A DNA stretch of 44,045 nt from Vibrio xiamenensis (GTDB lineage: Bacteria > Pseudomonadota > Gammaproteobacteria > Enterobacterales > Vibrionaceae), in assembly GCF_900100015.1 (NCBI RefSeq), contig NZ_FNDD01000039.1, positions 1-44,045 on the forward strand, in the 5' to 3' direction. Positions 8,209 to 20,870 of this stretch are shown here, one piece after another. The notes under the pieces were generated by a model. It searched no databases, had not been told where the DNA came from, and worked only from the letters and a program-made list of their open reading frames with translations. Numbering within the stretch: the stretch's first letter is position 1; every line of letters begins with the position of its first letter. Position numbers and translations under genes: made by a program.

Positions 8209-9276
8209 TTATTTGTGATATGGCTTTGAGAGTTGGTGTACCGCCTCAACAAACACACCAGCGTTTTCTGGTGGTACATCAAGGTGAATGCCATGACCAA
8301 GGTTAAACACGTGACCAGTACCTGCATCGCCGAAACCAGCCAAAATACTTTCGACTTCTTCACGAATGCGCTCAGGAGAGGCATAAAGCATGGATGGGTC
8401 CATGTTCCCCTGTAGAGCCACTTTATCGCCGACACGCGCTTTAGCGTCGGCAATGTTGATGGTCCAGTCGAGCCCTACGGCATCACATCCGGTTGCAGCA
8501 ATTTGCTCAAGCCACATACCGCCATTTTTAGTAAATAGCGTTACTGGCACACGGCGACCTTCATTTTCACGAATCAAACCGTCGACAATTTTATGCATAT
8601 ATTGCAATGAAAATAGGTTGTAATCGCGTGGAGTCAATACACCACCCCAAGTATCAAACACCATCACAGATTGAGCACCCGCTTTAATTTGCGCATTAAG
8701 ATACTCAATCACGCTGTCTGCCAATTTATCGAGCAAGGCATGCAATGTTTGTGGCTCGGCGTACATCATTTTTTTTATCTTAGTGAACGCTTTAGAGCTG
8801 CCACCTTCGACCATGTATGTCGCGAGCGTCCAAGGGCTGCCCGAGAAACCGATCAGTGGCACTTCACCTTGCAAATCTTTGCGGATTTGACGCACGGCGT
8901 TCATTACATATTGCAGCTCGCCTTCAGGATCCGGTAGGCCAATTTTATCGACGTCCGCTTTACACGTAATAGGGCGCTCAAACTTCGGTCCTTCGCCCGC
9001 TTCAAAATGCAGACCTAAGCCCATCGCATCGGGAATGGTGAGAATGTCTGAAAACAGGATCGCGGCATCAAGTGGAAAGCGACGTAATGGCTGCAAAGTC
9101 ACCTCAGACGCTAACTCGGCATTACGACATAGGGACATGAAATCCCCAGCCTGAGAACGTGTTTCGCGATATTCAGGAAGGTAGCGACCTGCTTGGCGCA
9201 TCATCCACACCGGTGTGTAATCAACCGGCTGCTTTAGCAGCGCGCGAAGGTAACGATCGTTTTTTAATTCAGTCAT
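8209..9276 (-). CDS. hemE: Uroporphyrinogen decarboxylase
   Basis: A cytoplasmic haem-pathway enzyme that removes four carboxyl groups from uroporphyrinogen III to give coproporphyrinogen III. The protein is 355 aa, a normal length. The N-terminal substrate-binding signature MRQAGRYLPEYR is intact, as is the mid-protein GFSGSPWTLATYMVEG motif. ATG 9276 is preceded by GAGAG as ribosome-binding site. An extended -10 promoter is proposed 37 bp upstream. nudC lies upstream on the same strand, 255 bp away. Confidence 0.98.
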   Translation of the reverse strand: MTELKNDRYLRALLKQPVDYTPVWMMRQAGRYLPEYRETRSQAGDFMSLCRNAELASEVTLQPLRRFPLDAAILFSDILTIPDAMGLGLHFEAGEGPKFERPITCKADVDKIGLPDPEGELQYVMNAVRQIRKDLQGEVPLIGFSGSPWTLATYMVEGGSSKAFTKIKKMMYAEPQTLHALLDKLADSVIEYLNAQIKAGAQSVMVFDTWGGVLTPRDYNLFSLQYMHKIVDGLIRENEGRRVPVTLFTKNGGMWLEQIAATGCDAVGLDWTINIADAKARVGDKVALQGNMDPSMLYASPERIREEVESILAGFGDAGTGHVFNLGHGIHLDVPPENAGVFVEAVHQLSKPYHK

Positions 9277-9312
9277 TCAAACTCTCAACTTTTTACTTCT
9301 TTACTGGGCACT

Positions 9313-9321
9313 ATTCTAGCA
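9313..9321 (-). promoter_or_regulatory. Putative hemE extended -10 promoter
   Basis: The minus strand reads TGCTAGAAT: a TGn extension plus -10 TAGAAT. It lies 37 bp before the hemE ATG. No good -35 is present at 16-18 bp, which fits an extended -10 promoter. Confidence 0.5.
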
Positions 9322-9429
9322 TGTGTTTGCTCGCAAAAATCGAGGGCTTTGCAAGCTGGATCATGTTATTAACTTTTAAATCAATGGCGTATTTGCAACC
9401 AGGCGTCAACGGTGTTAAAAATTTGATCG

Positions 9430-9524
9430 CTAGCGAAAATTACAACTACAAAAACTGAATCCAAGAGACTCAGTATCTCATAACGACATCTTACTTACCC
9501 CCTCCCTCTCGGAGGGTTTTTTTT
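9430..9524 (+). ncRNA. Candidate small RNA ending at an orphan plus-strand terminator
   Basis: Between the minus-strand genes hemE and nudC, the plus strand carries an intrinsic terminator with no plus-strand gene before it. A weak promoter-like pair, TTGATC, 18 bp, TACAAA, lies at about 9422-9451. It would start an RNA near 9457 and give a transcript of roughly 65-70 nt ending in eight Us, the kind of 3' tail Hfq binds. A longer RNA starting within the hemE upstream region is equally possible. A 31-codon ORF ending at 9458 has no good ribosome-binding site. The 5' end is a guess. Confidence 0.35.
9500..9524 (+). terminator. Orphan plus-strand intrinsic terminator
   Basis: CCCTCC (9500-9505) pairs with GGAGGG (9511-9516) around loop CTCTC, followed by eight Ts. 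The T tract is on the plus strand only, so it cannot end nudC or hemE transcripts, which run the other way. Confidence 0.85.
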
Positions 9525-9531
9525 GCCTATA

Positions 9532-10314
9532 TTATGCGTTCTTTATCTGCTCAACAGTATGTTCGATCAACTCACGCGCGATGGTTCCTTTCGGTGCGAC
9601 TTCAGGCATTTCATCCACCCCATACCAGCGCGCATCACTTAGTTCACTGTAGTCAGGCTTAATCGTACCACCATCATAGTCGGCTAAAAAACCCATCATC
9701 AAGCTCGACGGAAACGCCCAAGGTTGGCTGCCAAAATAGCGAATATTGGTCACCGAGATACCGGTCTCTTCCATCACTTCACGCGCGACACATTGCTCTA
9801 ATGTCTCGCCAACTTCAACAAACCCAGCAATCACAGTATACATGCCTGTCTTGTGACGCGGATGCTGGGCAAGAAGGATTTGCTTATCTTTCCTCACCGC
9901 AACAATGACACACGGGAAAATTCGTGGGTAATGCAAGGTGCGGCAGTCATTACACTGCATCGCAAGTTGATTGTGATTCAAATGATTACGACCGCCGCAT
10001 TGCGGACAAAATCTTTGGCTCTGCACCATATGGCCAAATTGAATCGCTCGGCTAATCAAAAGAAAGTCTTGCTCAGAGAAATGTAAGCAATCACGCAGAG
10101 ACGTCATTTGCGGCAATTCGGCAAGATGCGCTTCATCAATCCACATCACAGGGGCGCCGTTATGCTCACAAATTTGTACGGCGTGCTCTAACGGCAGTTT
10201 AAAGTATTCTGAACTACCATACGGTATAACACCATTCTCTAGCCAAACTTGGCTTCCTGACACAACAAACCAGTAAATTAGTGTCTGATGGTTAAGGTGT
10301 TTGTTGTTTAACAT
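9532..10314 (-). CDS. nudC: NAD(H) pyrophosphatase / RNA NAD-decapping Nudix hydrolase
   Basis: Hydrolyses NADH to NMNH and AMP and removes NAD caps from RNA. ATG 10314 is chosen because GAGGAG sits 6-7 bases upstream; the longer reading frame from 10419 has no support. This gives 260 aa, close to E. coli NudC. A zinc ribbon carries C103, C106, C121 and C124. The complete Nudix box is at residues 164-186, with R178/E179 and E182/E183. The downstream NADH-family signature reads SQPWAFPSS (196-204), where the family norm is SQPWPFPxS. It is divergent from rsd. No terminator oriented for it is seen. Confidence 0.95.
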   Translation of the reverse strand: MLNNKHLNHQTLIYWFVVSGSQVWLENGVIPYGSSEYFKLPLEHAVQICEHNGAPVMWIDEAHLAELPQMTSLRDCLHFSEQDFLLISRAIQFGHMVQSQRFCPQCGGRNHLNHNQLAMQCNDCRTLHYPRIFPCVIVAVRKDKQILLAQHPRHKTGMYTVIAGFVEVGETLEQCVAREVMEETGISVTNIRYFGSQPWAFPSSLMMGFLADYDGGTIKPDYSELSDARWYGVDEMPEVAPKGTIARELIEHTVEQIKNA

Positions 10315-10480
10315 TCCCGCTCCTCGTTGCTTGAAGTTCAACCATTTTACTGGCAATCTAATTTCATACCAGAGTTTGTAGTTAATGTTTTTTACGTCTA
10401 TAAATTCTAGTAAGGACAAGAGTTTGTATCTCTAATTACGCTTTGATGACAAAGCTTTTCGGTCACCGGAGATGTGATCA

Positions 10481-10498
10481 GATCATGAGGGCATGATC
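10481..10498 (+). promoter_or_regulatory. Hairpin displaying the rsd Shine-Dalgarno sequence
   Basis: The perfect 7-bp inverted repeat GATCATG / CATGATC has the tetraloop AGGG. The loop is the rsd ribosome-binding site (GAGGG, 10487-10491), and the stem ends directly at the ATG at 10499. As DNA it is also a near-symmetrical operator-like palindrome. Confidence 0.55.
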
Positions 10499-10987
10499 AT
10501 GCTAAATAAATTTAAAAGAACACAAGAACAATGGGGTGGCTCAAGCGAAGTCATCGACCACTGGCTAGATAAGCGACAAGCTCTGTTAGTGGAATACTGC
10601 AAACTGGCATCTTGCAAGCCATGCGCAAGTAAAGGGGCACTATCAAAACTACCAAAAGTCTCTGAAATCTCAGTCTTTTGCGAACACCTAGTCGATTACA
10701 TATCTGAAGGACACTTCAAAATCTACAACATGGTCATGGACAAATGGCGAGCAACTGGCTTTGAAGCCACTGATGACATTAACCAGAGCTATGGCAAAAT
10801 TGTCCTCACGACAGACCCGCTGCTGAACTTTACCGATAAATACGACAACGTCCCTAAAGACGATGATCTTGAAGAGTTCAACAGTGATTTATCTTTAATT
10901 GGCGAGATACTCGAAGTCCGATTCGAAGAAGAAGATGAATTGATTCAACAAATTGCAGATAGTTTAGCGATTCCACCAGGCGCGTAA
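10499..10987 (+). CDS. rsd: Regulator of sigma D (anti-sigma-70 factor)
   Basis: Binds the housekeeping sigma factor in stationary phase and lowers its competition for core RNA polymerase. In E. coli it also stimulates SpoT. The protein is 162 aa, all helical, of the Rsd/AlgQ family. Start ATG 10499 (MLNKFKRTQ) is preferred to ATG 10493, because GAGGG at 10487-10491 is 7 bases from the former and only 1 from the latter, and because E. coli Rsd also begins MLN. It is convergent with rpoC across a shared terminator, so the anti-sigma gene adjoins the core polymerase genes. Confidence 0.93.
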   Translation: MLNKFKRTQEQWGGSSEVIDHWLDKRQALLVEYCKLASCKPCASKGALSKLPKVSEISVFCEHLVDYISEGHFKIYNMVMDKWRATGFEATDDINQSYGKIVLTTDPLLNFTDKYDNVPKDDDLEEFNSDLSLIGEILEVRFEEEDELIQQIADSLAIPPGA

Positions 10988-11051
10988 ATGCCGTTGATGA
11001 GATGAATTTCTGTCCGCACCTTTGACATTCAATTTTAAAAACGATAGACAC

Positions 11052-11079
11052 AAAAAAGGCACCCTAAGGTGCCTTTTTT
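11052..11079. terminator. Bidirectional terminator between rsd and rpoC
   Basis: AAAAAAGGCACC / GGTGCCTTTTTT (11052-11063 with 11068-11079) has tetraloop CTAA. It is symmetrical with A and T tracts on both sides, lies between converging genes, and starts 17 bp beyond the rpoC stop. Confidence 0.95.
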
Positions 11080-11096
11080 ACATTTCAACGAAGTGC

Positions 11097-15299
<4,203 letters not shown>

Positions 15300-15390
15300 A
15301 ATCAGCTCCTGTAAGGAGTTAAAAAGGAGCTCACCGCAACAGTGAGCACCTTTCTACCAGATAATCGACTTTCTCCGTAAGGGAAAGGGA

Positions 15391-18300
15391 TTACTCTTCG
15401 TCTTCTAGCTCGATGTTGATACCTAGCGAGCGAATCTCTTTCAACAATACGTTGAACGATTCTGGCATACCAGGTTCCATCGAATGGTTTCCGTCGACGA
15501 TGTTCTTATACATCTTCGTACGACCGTTAACGTCATCCGACTTAACGGTTAGCATTTCTTGTAGCGTGTAAGCAGCACCGTATGCTTCTAGTGCCCATAC
15601 TTCCATCTCACCGAAACGCTGACCACCAAACTGAGCTTTACCACCAAGCGGTTGTTGAGTAACCAGGCTGTAAGAGCCGGTTGAACGCGCGTGCATCTTG
15701 TCATCAACCAAGTGGTTCAGTTTGAGCATGTACATGTAACCAACAGTAACTGGACGCTCGAATGCATCACCTGTACGGCCATCAAACAGTTTCAACTGAC
15801 CAGATTCTGGTAAGTCTGCTAGTTTCAGCAGGTTCTTAATTTCTGGCTCAGTCGCACCGTCAAATACTGGCGTCGCAACAGGTAGACCACCACGTAGGTT
15901 AGAGATAAGCGTACGAACTTCATCGTCGGTTAGGCTTGCCACATCGATCTTCTGACGGGTATCACCTAGGTTGTACACTTCTTGCAAGAACTCACGGAAC
16001 TTAGCCAGTTCTTGTTGCTCTTTAACCATTTGGTTGATCTTGTCACCGATACCTTTCGCTGCCAGACCTAAGTGAACTTCTAGGATCTGACCGATGTTCA
16101 TACGCGAAGGTACACCCAGAGGGTTTAGTACGATATCAACTGGTTGGCCTTTCTCATCGTAAGGCATGTCTTCAACTGGGTTGATCTTAGAGATTACACC
16201 CTTGTTACCGTGACGACCCGCCATCTTATCACCAGGCTGAATGCGACGTTTAACCGCTAGGTAAACTTTCACAATCTTCAATACGCCAGGTGCAAGATCA
16301 TCACCTTGAGTGATCTTACGACGCTTAGTTTCGAATTTCTTATCGAATTCAGCTTTCAGCTCGTCGTTTTGCTCTGCTAGTTGCTCTAGCTGAGTTTGTA
16401 GTGCGTCGTCTTCTAGAGTCAGCTCTAACCATTTCTTACGATCGATGCCGTCAAGCTTCGCTTCAGAGTAACCGCCTTCAAGCAATACAGACTTAACGCG
16501 AGCTAGCAGACCGCCTTCCAGAATCTGGAATTCTTCGGTCAAATCTTTTTTCGCTTCTTTAAGCTGCATTTGCTCGATTTCAAGCGCACGCTTGTCTTTT
16601 TCTACGCCATCGCGAGTAAAGACTTGAACGTCGATGATGGTACCTGAAACAGAGTTTGGTACACGTAGCGAAGTATCTTTAACGTCTGATGCTTTTTCAC
16701 CGAAGATCGCACGTAGTAGCTTCTCTTCAGGGGTTAGCTGAGTTTCACCTTTCGGTGTTACTTTACCAACTAGGATGTCGCCACCCTTAACTTCTGCACC
16801 GATGTAAACGATACCTGACTCGTCAAGTTTAGACAGAGCCGATTCACCTACGTTTGGAATATCTGCTGTAATCTCTTCAGCGCCAAGTTTGGTATCACGA
16901 GCCACACAAGATAGTTCTTGAATGTGGATAGTCGTGAAGCGGTCTTCTTGAACGACGCGCTCAGATACTAAGATCGAGTCTTCGAAGTTGTAACCGTTCC
17001 AAGGCATGAATGCGATACGCATGTTTTGACCAAGAGCCAATTCACCAAGGTCAGTTGATGGGCCGTCAGCCAGTACATCACCACGTAGAACCGATTCACC
17101 AGGCATCACACAAGGACGTTGATTGATACAAGTGTTTTGGTTAGAACGTGTGTACTTGGTCAAGTTGTAGATATCGATACCCGCTTCGCCAGGAATCAGT
17201 TCTTCTTCGTTAACTTTAACAACGATACGAGAAGCATCTACAGACTGAATCACACCACCACGTTTAGCAACTGCGGTTACACCAGAGTCAACGGCGATGT
17301 TGCGTTCGATACCAGTACCTACCAACGGTTTCTCTGCTTTCAGAGTTGGAACCGCCTGACGTTGCATGTTCGCACCCATCAAGGCACGGTTCGCATCATC
17401 GTGTTCTAGGAACGGAATCAAAGACGCAGCAATCGACACCACCTGGTTGGTCGCAACGTCCATATAGTTGACGTGCTCACGTGGGTGCAGACCAGATTCA
17501 CCTTTCTGACGAGCTGTGATCAACTCTTCAGCAAAAGTGCCGTCTTCATTCAATTTAGTGTTCGCCTGTGCGATAACAAATTGGCCTTCTTCGATAGCAG
17601 ATAGGTAATCTACTTCGTCAGTAACCACGTCATCGACCACGCGACGGTATGGGGTTTCTAGGAAACCAAACTCATTACAACGTGCGAACGCTGATAGTGA
17701 GTTAATCAAACCGATGTTTGGACCTTCAGGCGTTTCGATAGGACATAGACGACCGTAGTGAGTTACGTGTACGTCACGTACTTCGAAGCCAGCACGTTCA
17801 CGAGTTAGACCGCCAGGACCCAAAGCAGAAATACGACGCTTGTGCGTTACTTCCGAAAGCGGGTTGTTTTGGTCCATGAACTGTGAAAGCTGTGAAGAGC
17901 CAAAGAATTCTTTTACTGCTGCCGAGATAGGCTTAGCGTTGATCAAATCTTGAGGCATGATCGCATCAAGGTCGCCAAGGCTTAGACGCTCTTTAACCGC
18001 ACGTTCAACACGTACTAGACCAACACGGAATTGGTTCTCAGCCATTTCACCAACGCTACGGATACGACGGTTGCCAAGGTGGTCGATATCGTCCACTTCG
18101 CCTTTACCGTTACGGATCGCGATAAGCTTTCTCATCACTTCGATGATGTCGGTTTCGTCTAGTGTGCCTTGCTCTTGAGCATCTTCACGGCCAATTGAAC
18201 TGTTGAACTTCATACGACCAACAGTCGATAGATCGTAACGATCTTCAGAGAAGAACAAGCTTTCAAATAGCGCTTCAGCAGCTTCTTTCGTTGGTGGCTC

Positions 18301-19419
18301 GCCAGGGCGCATCATGCGGTAGATTTCAACTAACGCAGAGATACGATCGACAGTGCTATCGATACGTAGAGTGTCTGAAATGAACGGACCATGATCGAGG
18401 TCATTCGTGAACAGAACTTCAAGCGCTTTGTGACCAGCTTGAGAAAGATTAGCTAGGCCTTCAAGAGAGATCTCTTGGTTGGCAGCGATAATGATCTCAC
18501 CAGTTGCTTCGTTGATGTAATCTTTAGAAGCGACTTTACCAACGATGTACTCAACCGGTACTTCGATGTGCTCGATATTGTCTTTTTCTAGTTGACGAAT
18601 GTGGCGTGCAGTTACGCGACGACCTTGTTCAACATAGACATTACCGTTTGCCTCGATATCAAACGTTGCAGTTTCACCACGCAGACGCTCAGGTACCAAC
18701 TCCATTAATAGAGTTTGGTCTTTCACTTGGAAGTTCACTTTCTCGAAGAAGATATCTAGGATCTCTTCGGTCGTTTTACCAAGTGCGCGCATGATGATAG
18801 AAGCTGGCAGCTTACGACGACGGTCAATACGTACGTATAAGTTATCTTTTGGATCGAATTCAAAATCTAACCATGAACCACGGTAAGGGATAATACGCGC
18901 GTTATACAGTACTTTACCTGATGAGTGGGTCTTACCCTTATCGCTGTCGAAGAATACGCCAGGGCTTCTGTGCAGCTGGGATACGATAACCCTCTCGGTA
19001 CCATTGATTACGAAGGTACCATTGTCTGTCATGAGTGGAATTTCACCCATGTAGACTTCTTGTTCTTTAATGTCTTTTACAGTACCTGCTGGCGCGTCTT
19101 TATCAAAAATAACTAGGCGCAGTTTCACGCGTAGAGGTTTTGAATAAGTTACACCGCGAATTTGACATTCTTTGACGTCAAAAACTGGCTCACCAAGACG
19201 GTAGCTAACGTATTGCAGCTCAGAGTTGCCGTTATAGCTCTGAATTGGAAATACAGAACGGAAAGCAGCCTCAAGACCATATTGCCCTTCAGGATCCTGT
19301 TCGATGAACTTGTCGAACGAATCGAGCTGGATCGATAGCAGGTATGGAATGTCCAACACTTGTGGACGAGTACCAAAGTCCTTACGGATGCGCTTTTTCT
19401 CGGTATAAGAGTAAACCAT
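15391..19419 (-). CDS. rpoB: DNA-directed RNA polymerase subunit beta
   Basis: Second catalytic core subunit and the target of rifampicin: 1342 aa, the length of the E. coli protein. The rifampicin pocket reads LSQFMDQNNPLSEVTHKRR, wild type at the usual resistance positions (E. coli D516, H526, S531), with only the conservative I524V difference. ATG 19419. It is expressed from the rplJL transcript through an attenuator at 19586-19618 upstream, and is followed by rpoC. Confidence 0.99.
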   Translation of the reverse strand: MVYSYTEKKRIRKDFGTRPQVLDIPYLLSIQLDSFDKFIEQDPEGQYGLEAAFRSVFPIQSYNGNSELQYVSYRLGEPVFDVKECQIRGVTYSKPLRVKLRLVIFDKDAPAGTVKDIKEQEVYMGEIPLMTDNGTFVINGTERVIVSQLHRSPGVFFDSDKGKTHSSGKVLYNARIIPYRGSWLDFEFDPKDNLYVRIDRRRKLPASIIMRALGKTTEEILDIFFEKVNFQVKDQTLLMELVPERLRGETATFDIEANGNVYVEQGRRVTARHIRQLEKDNIEHIEVPVEYIVGKVASKDYINEATGEIIIAANQEISLEGLANLSQAGHKALEVLFTNDLDHGPFISDTLRIDSTVDRISALVEIYRMMRPGEPPTKEAAEALFESLFFSEDRYDLSTVGRMKFNSSIGREDAQEQGTLDETDIIEVMRKLIAIRNGKGEVDDIDHLGNRRIRSVGEMAENQFRVGLVRVERAVKERLSLGDLDAIMPQDLINAKPISAAVKEFFGSSQLSQFMDQNNPLSEVTHKRRISALGPGGLTRERAGFEVRDVHVTHYGRLCPIETPEGPNIGLINSLSAFARCNEFGFLETPYRRVVDDVVTDEVDYLSAIEEGQFVIAQANTKLNEDGTFAEELITARQKGESGLHPREHVNYMDVATNQVVSIAASLIPFLEHDDANRALMGANMQRQAVPTLKAEKPLVGTGIERNIAVDSGVTAVAKRGGVIQSVDASRIVVKVNEEELIPGEAGIDIYNLTKYTRSNQNTCINQRPCVMPGESVLRGDVLADGPSTDLGELALGQNMRIAFMPWNGYNFEDSILVSERVVQEDRFTTIHIQELSCVARDTKLGAEEITADIPNVGESALSKLDESGIVYIGAEVKGGDILVGKVTPKGETQLTPEEKLLRAIFGEKASDVKDTSLRVPNSVSGTIIDVQVFTRDGVEKDKRALEIEQMQLKEAKKDLTEEFQILEGGLLARVKSVLLEGGYSEAKLDGIDRKKWLELTLEDDALQTQLEQLAEQNDELKAEFDKKFETKRRKITQGDDLAPGVLKIVKVYLAVKRRIQPGDKMAGRHGNKGVISKINPVEDMPYDEKGQPVDIVLNPLGVPSRMNIGQILEVHLGLAAKGIGDKINQMVKEQQELAKFREFLQEVYNLGDTRQKIDVASLTDDEVRTLISNLRGGLPVATPVFDGATEPEIKNLLKLADLPESGQLKLFDGRTGDAFERPVTVGYMYMLKLNHLVDDKMHARSTGSYSLVTQQPLGGKAQFGGQRFGEMEVWALEAYGAAYTLQEMLTVKSDDVNGRTKMYKNIVDGNHSMEPGMPESFNVLLKEIRSLGINIELEDEE

Positions 19420-19585
19420 GGGGTTCCTCAGCTCGCTGATAAGTGACCCAAACTGTCTCTATTTCTTGTAGACAGTGACTAACAACTGTTTTTCTGTAGT
19501 GACGCTTCATCATGTTGATAATGAAGACGTTTTTTGCTGGATAGAGACGATTAAACAGCGGGAAAATTCGCCTATACCCTACAGC

Positions 19586-19618
19586 GCAAAAAGGCCGGTG
19601 GTCAATAAACCACCAGCC
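19586..19618 (-). terminator. rplL-rpoB attenuator
   Basis: On the minus strand GGCTGGTGGT pairs, with one mismatch, with ACCACCGGCC (19609-19618 with 19593-19602), followed by TTTTT. It lies about 33 bp after rplL and 167 bp before rpoB. In E. coli a partial terminator here makes polymerase subunits less abundant than L7/L12. The same role is inferred. Confidence 0.9.
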
Positions 19619-19650
19619 ATTAGCCGTTAGGCTAAGAGATTAAGTATAGA

Positions 19651-20019
19651 TTACTTGATCTCAACAGATGCACCAGCTTCTTCTAGTTGAGCTTTAAGAG
19701 CTTCAGCTTCAGCTTTCTCTACGCCTTCTTTAAGAGGTGCAGGAGCGCCGTCAACTAGAGCTTTAGCTTCTTTAAGACCTAGGCCTGTTGCGCCACGTAC
19801 TGCTTTGATAACAGCAACTTTGTTACCGCCAGCAGCAGTTAGGATTACGTCAAACTCAGTTTGCTCAGCAGCAGCTTCGCCGCCAGCAGCTCCGCCAGCT
19901 ACAACAGCAGCAGCAGCAGAAACGCCGAATTTTTCTTCCATCGCTTCGATTAGTTCAACAACTTGCATTACAGACATTTCTGCAACTGCGTCTAGGATTT
20001 GCTCGTTAGTAATAGACAT
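19651..20019 (-). CDS. rplL: 50S ribosomal protein L7/L12
   Basis: Stalk protein of the large subunit that recruits and activates translational GTPases. The protein is 122 aa: an N-terminal dimerisation helix domain (1-35), an alanine-rich hinge (about 36-52) and a C-terminal domain with the conserved KVAVIKAVRGATGLGLKEAK-type factor-binding face. It follows rplJ by 60 bp. Overproduction relative to rpoB is expected through the downstream attenuator. Confidence 0.99.
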   Translation of the reverse strand: MSITNEQILDAVAEMSVMQVVELIEAMEEKFGVSAAAAVVAGGAAGGEAAAEQTEFDVILTAAGGNKVAVIKAVRGATGLGLKEAKALVDGAPAPLKEGVEKAEAEALKAQLEEAGASVEIK

Positions 20020-20079
20020 AACAATTCTCTTTTAAGTCAACAATAATTTTATTTTGCAACCAGTAAAAAGCAAGGCTTA

Positions 20080-20574
20080 TTAAGCCGCAGTTGCTTCTTT
20101 TTGATCGCGGATAGCAGCGATAGTACGTACCAGCTTGCCAGCAGAAGCTTCTTTCATGCACATCATTAGGCGTGCGATTGCTTCGTCGTAAGTTGGTAGT
20201 GTCGCTAGTACGTCAGCATCAGTAACTGCGCCTTCAAATGCAGCAGCTTTAACCTCGAATTCTTTGTTCTCTTTAGCGAAGTCTTTGAAAAGACGCGCTG
20301 CAGCACCTGGGTGCTCGTTAGAGAACGCGATCAAAGTAGGACCAGTGAAAGTGTCAGTTAGACACTCGTAGTCAGTACCTTGAACCGCACGGCGTGCTAA
20401 AGTGTTACGCACAACTCGCATGTAAACACCCGCTTCGCGAGCTTGTTTACGTAGAGCTGTCATTGCGCTTACTTCAACGCCACGAGAGTCAGCTACAACT
20501 GCAGAAAGTGCACCACTGGCTGCTTCGTTGACTTCAGCAACAATTGCTTTTTTGTCTTGAAGATTTAAAGCCAT
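20080..20574 (-). CDS. rplJ: 50S ribosomal protein L10
   Basis: Anchors L7/L12 dimers to 23S rRNA to form the stalk, and acts as translational repressor of its own mRNA as the L10(L7/L12)4 complex. ATG 20574 is preceded by AGGAG and gives 164 aa, one less than E. coli. The longer frame from 20619 reads into the regulatory leader. It is the first gene of the rplJL-rpoBC unit, with a structured leader of nearly 300 bp. Confidence 0.98.
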   Translation of the reverse strand: MALNLQDKKAIVAEVNEAASGALSAVVADSRGVEVSAMTALRKQAREAGVYMRVVRNTLARRAVQGTDYECLTDTFTGPTLIAFSNEHPGAAARLFKDFAKENKEFEVKAAAFEGAVTDADVLATLPTYDEAIARLMMCMKEASAGKLVRTIAAIRDQKEATAA

Positions 20575-20830
20575 CTTGGATTTACTCCTGGTTGTCGATA
20601 CACCACTCACTATTATCACAACAGTGAGAGCTATTGAGGTGCGTCCCAGAAGAAAGGAAACCCATTCTTTAAAATAAAAAATGAAATCTTTCTGTCAGGT
20701 TCGGGCACCATCTACGTAGGACAATTAAGTTAATCAATACTGAATAACACCTACGGTCTTGGACGGAGACTGGGTCATCATAAGCAAACAAATTTGCTTA
20801 TCAAAGTTCAGCCCCAACCACAAATATTAG
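20575..20830 (-). promoter_or_regulatory. L10 (rplJ) autoregulatory leader
   Basis: About 250 nt of untranslated leader between the proposed rplJ promoter and ATG. Minus-strand elements include a stem CTCACT / AGTGAG near 20606-20630, and purine/GGGACGCACC-type stretches near 20640-20700 like those in the E. coli L10 leader. There L10(L7/L12)4 binds a kink-turn and controls rplJ ribosome-binding-site access. The role is inferred from position, length and resemblance. I have not folded it. Confidence 0.7.
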
Positions 20831-20865
20831 GCGCAGAATTATACATCAATTCTGCGCCTACGCAA
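20828..20865 (-). promoter_or_regulatory. rplJ promoter embedded in a 13-bp hairpin
   Basis: The perfect inverted repeat TAGGCGCAGAATT / AATTCTGCGCCTA (20828-20840 with 20848-20860) surrounds a minus-strand -10 TATAAT (20838-20843). A -35-like TTGCGT (20860-20865) lies 16 bp upstream. It starts a few bases after the rplA stop. The T tract after the stem is poor, so it is better described as promoter plus processing or partial-termination hairpin than as a full terminator. Confidence 0.55.
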
Positions 20866-20870
20866 ATAAA

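Noticed and set aside
9159..9458. Plus-strand ORF of 99 codons over the hemE start and gap
   Set aside because: Most of it is antisense to hemE and it has no good ribosome-binding site. Only the terminator beyond it is convincing, so a small RNA is preferred.
19870..19930. GC-rich CAGCAGC-type repeat in rplL as a microsatellite
   Set aside because: It encodes the normal alanine-rich hinge of L7/L12.
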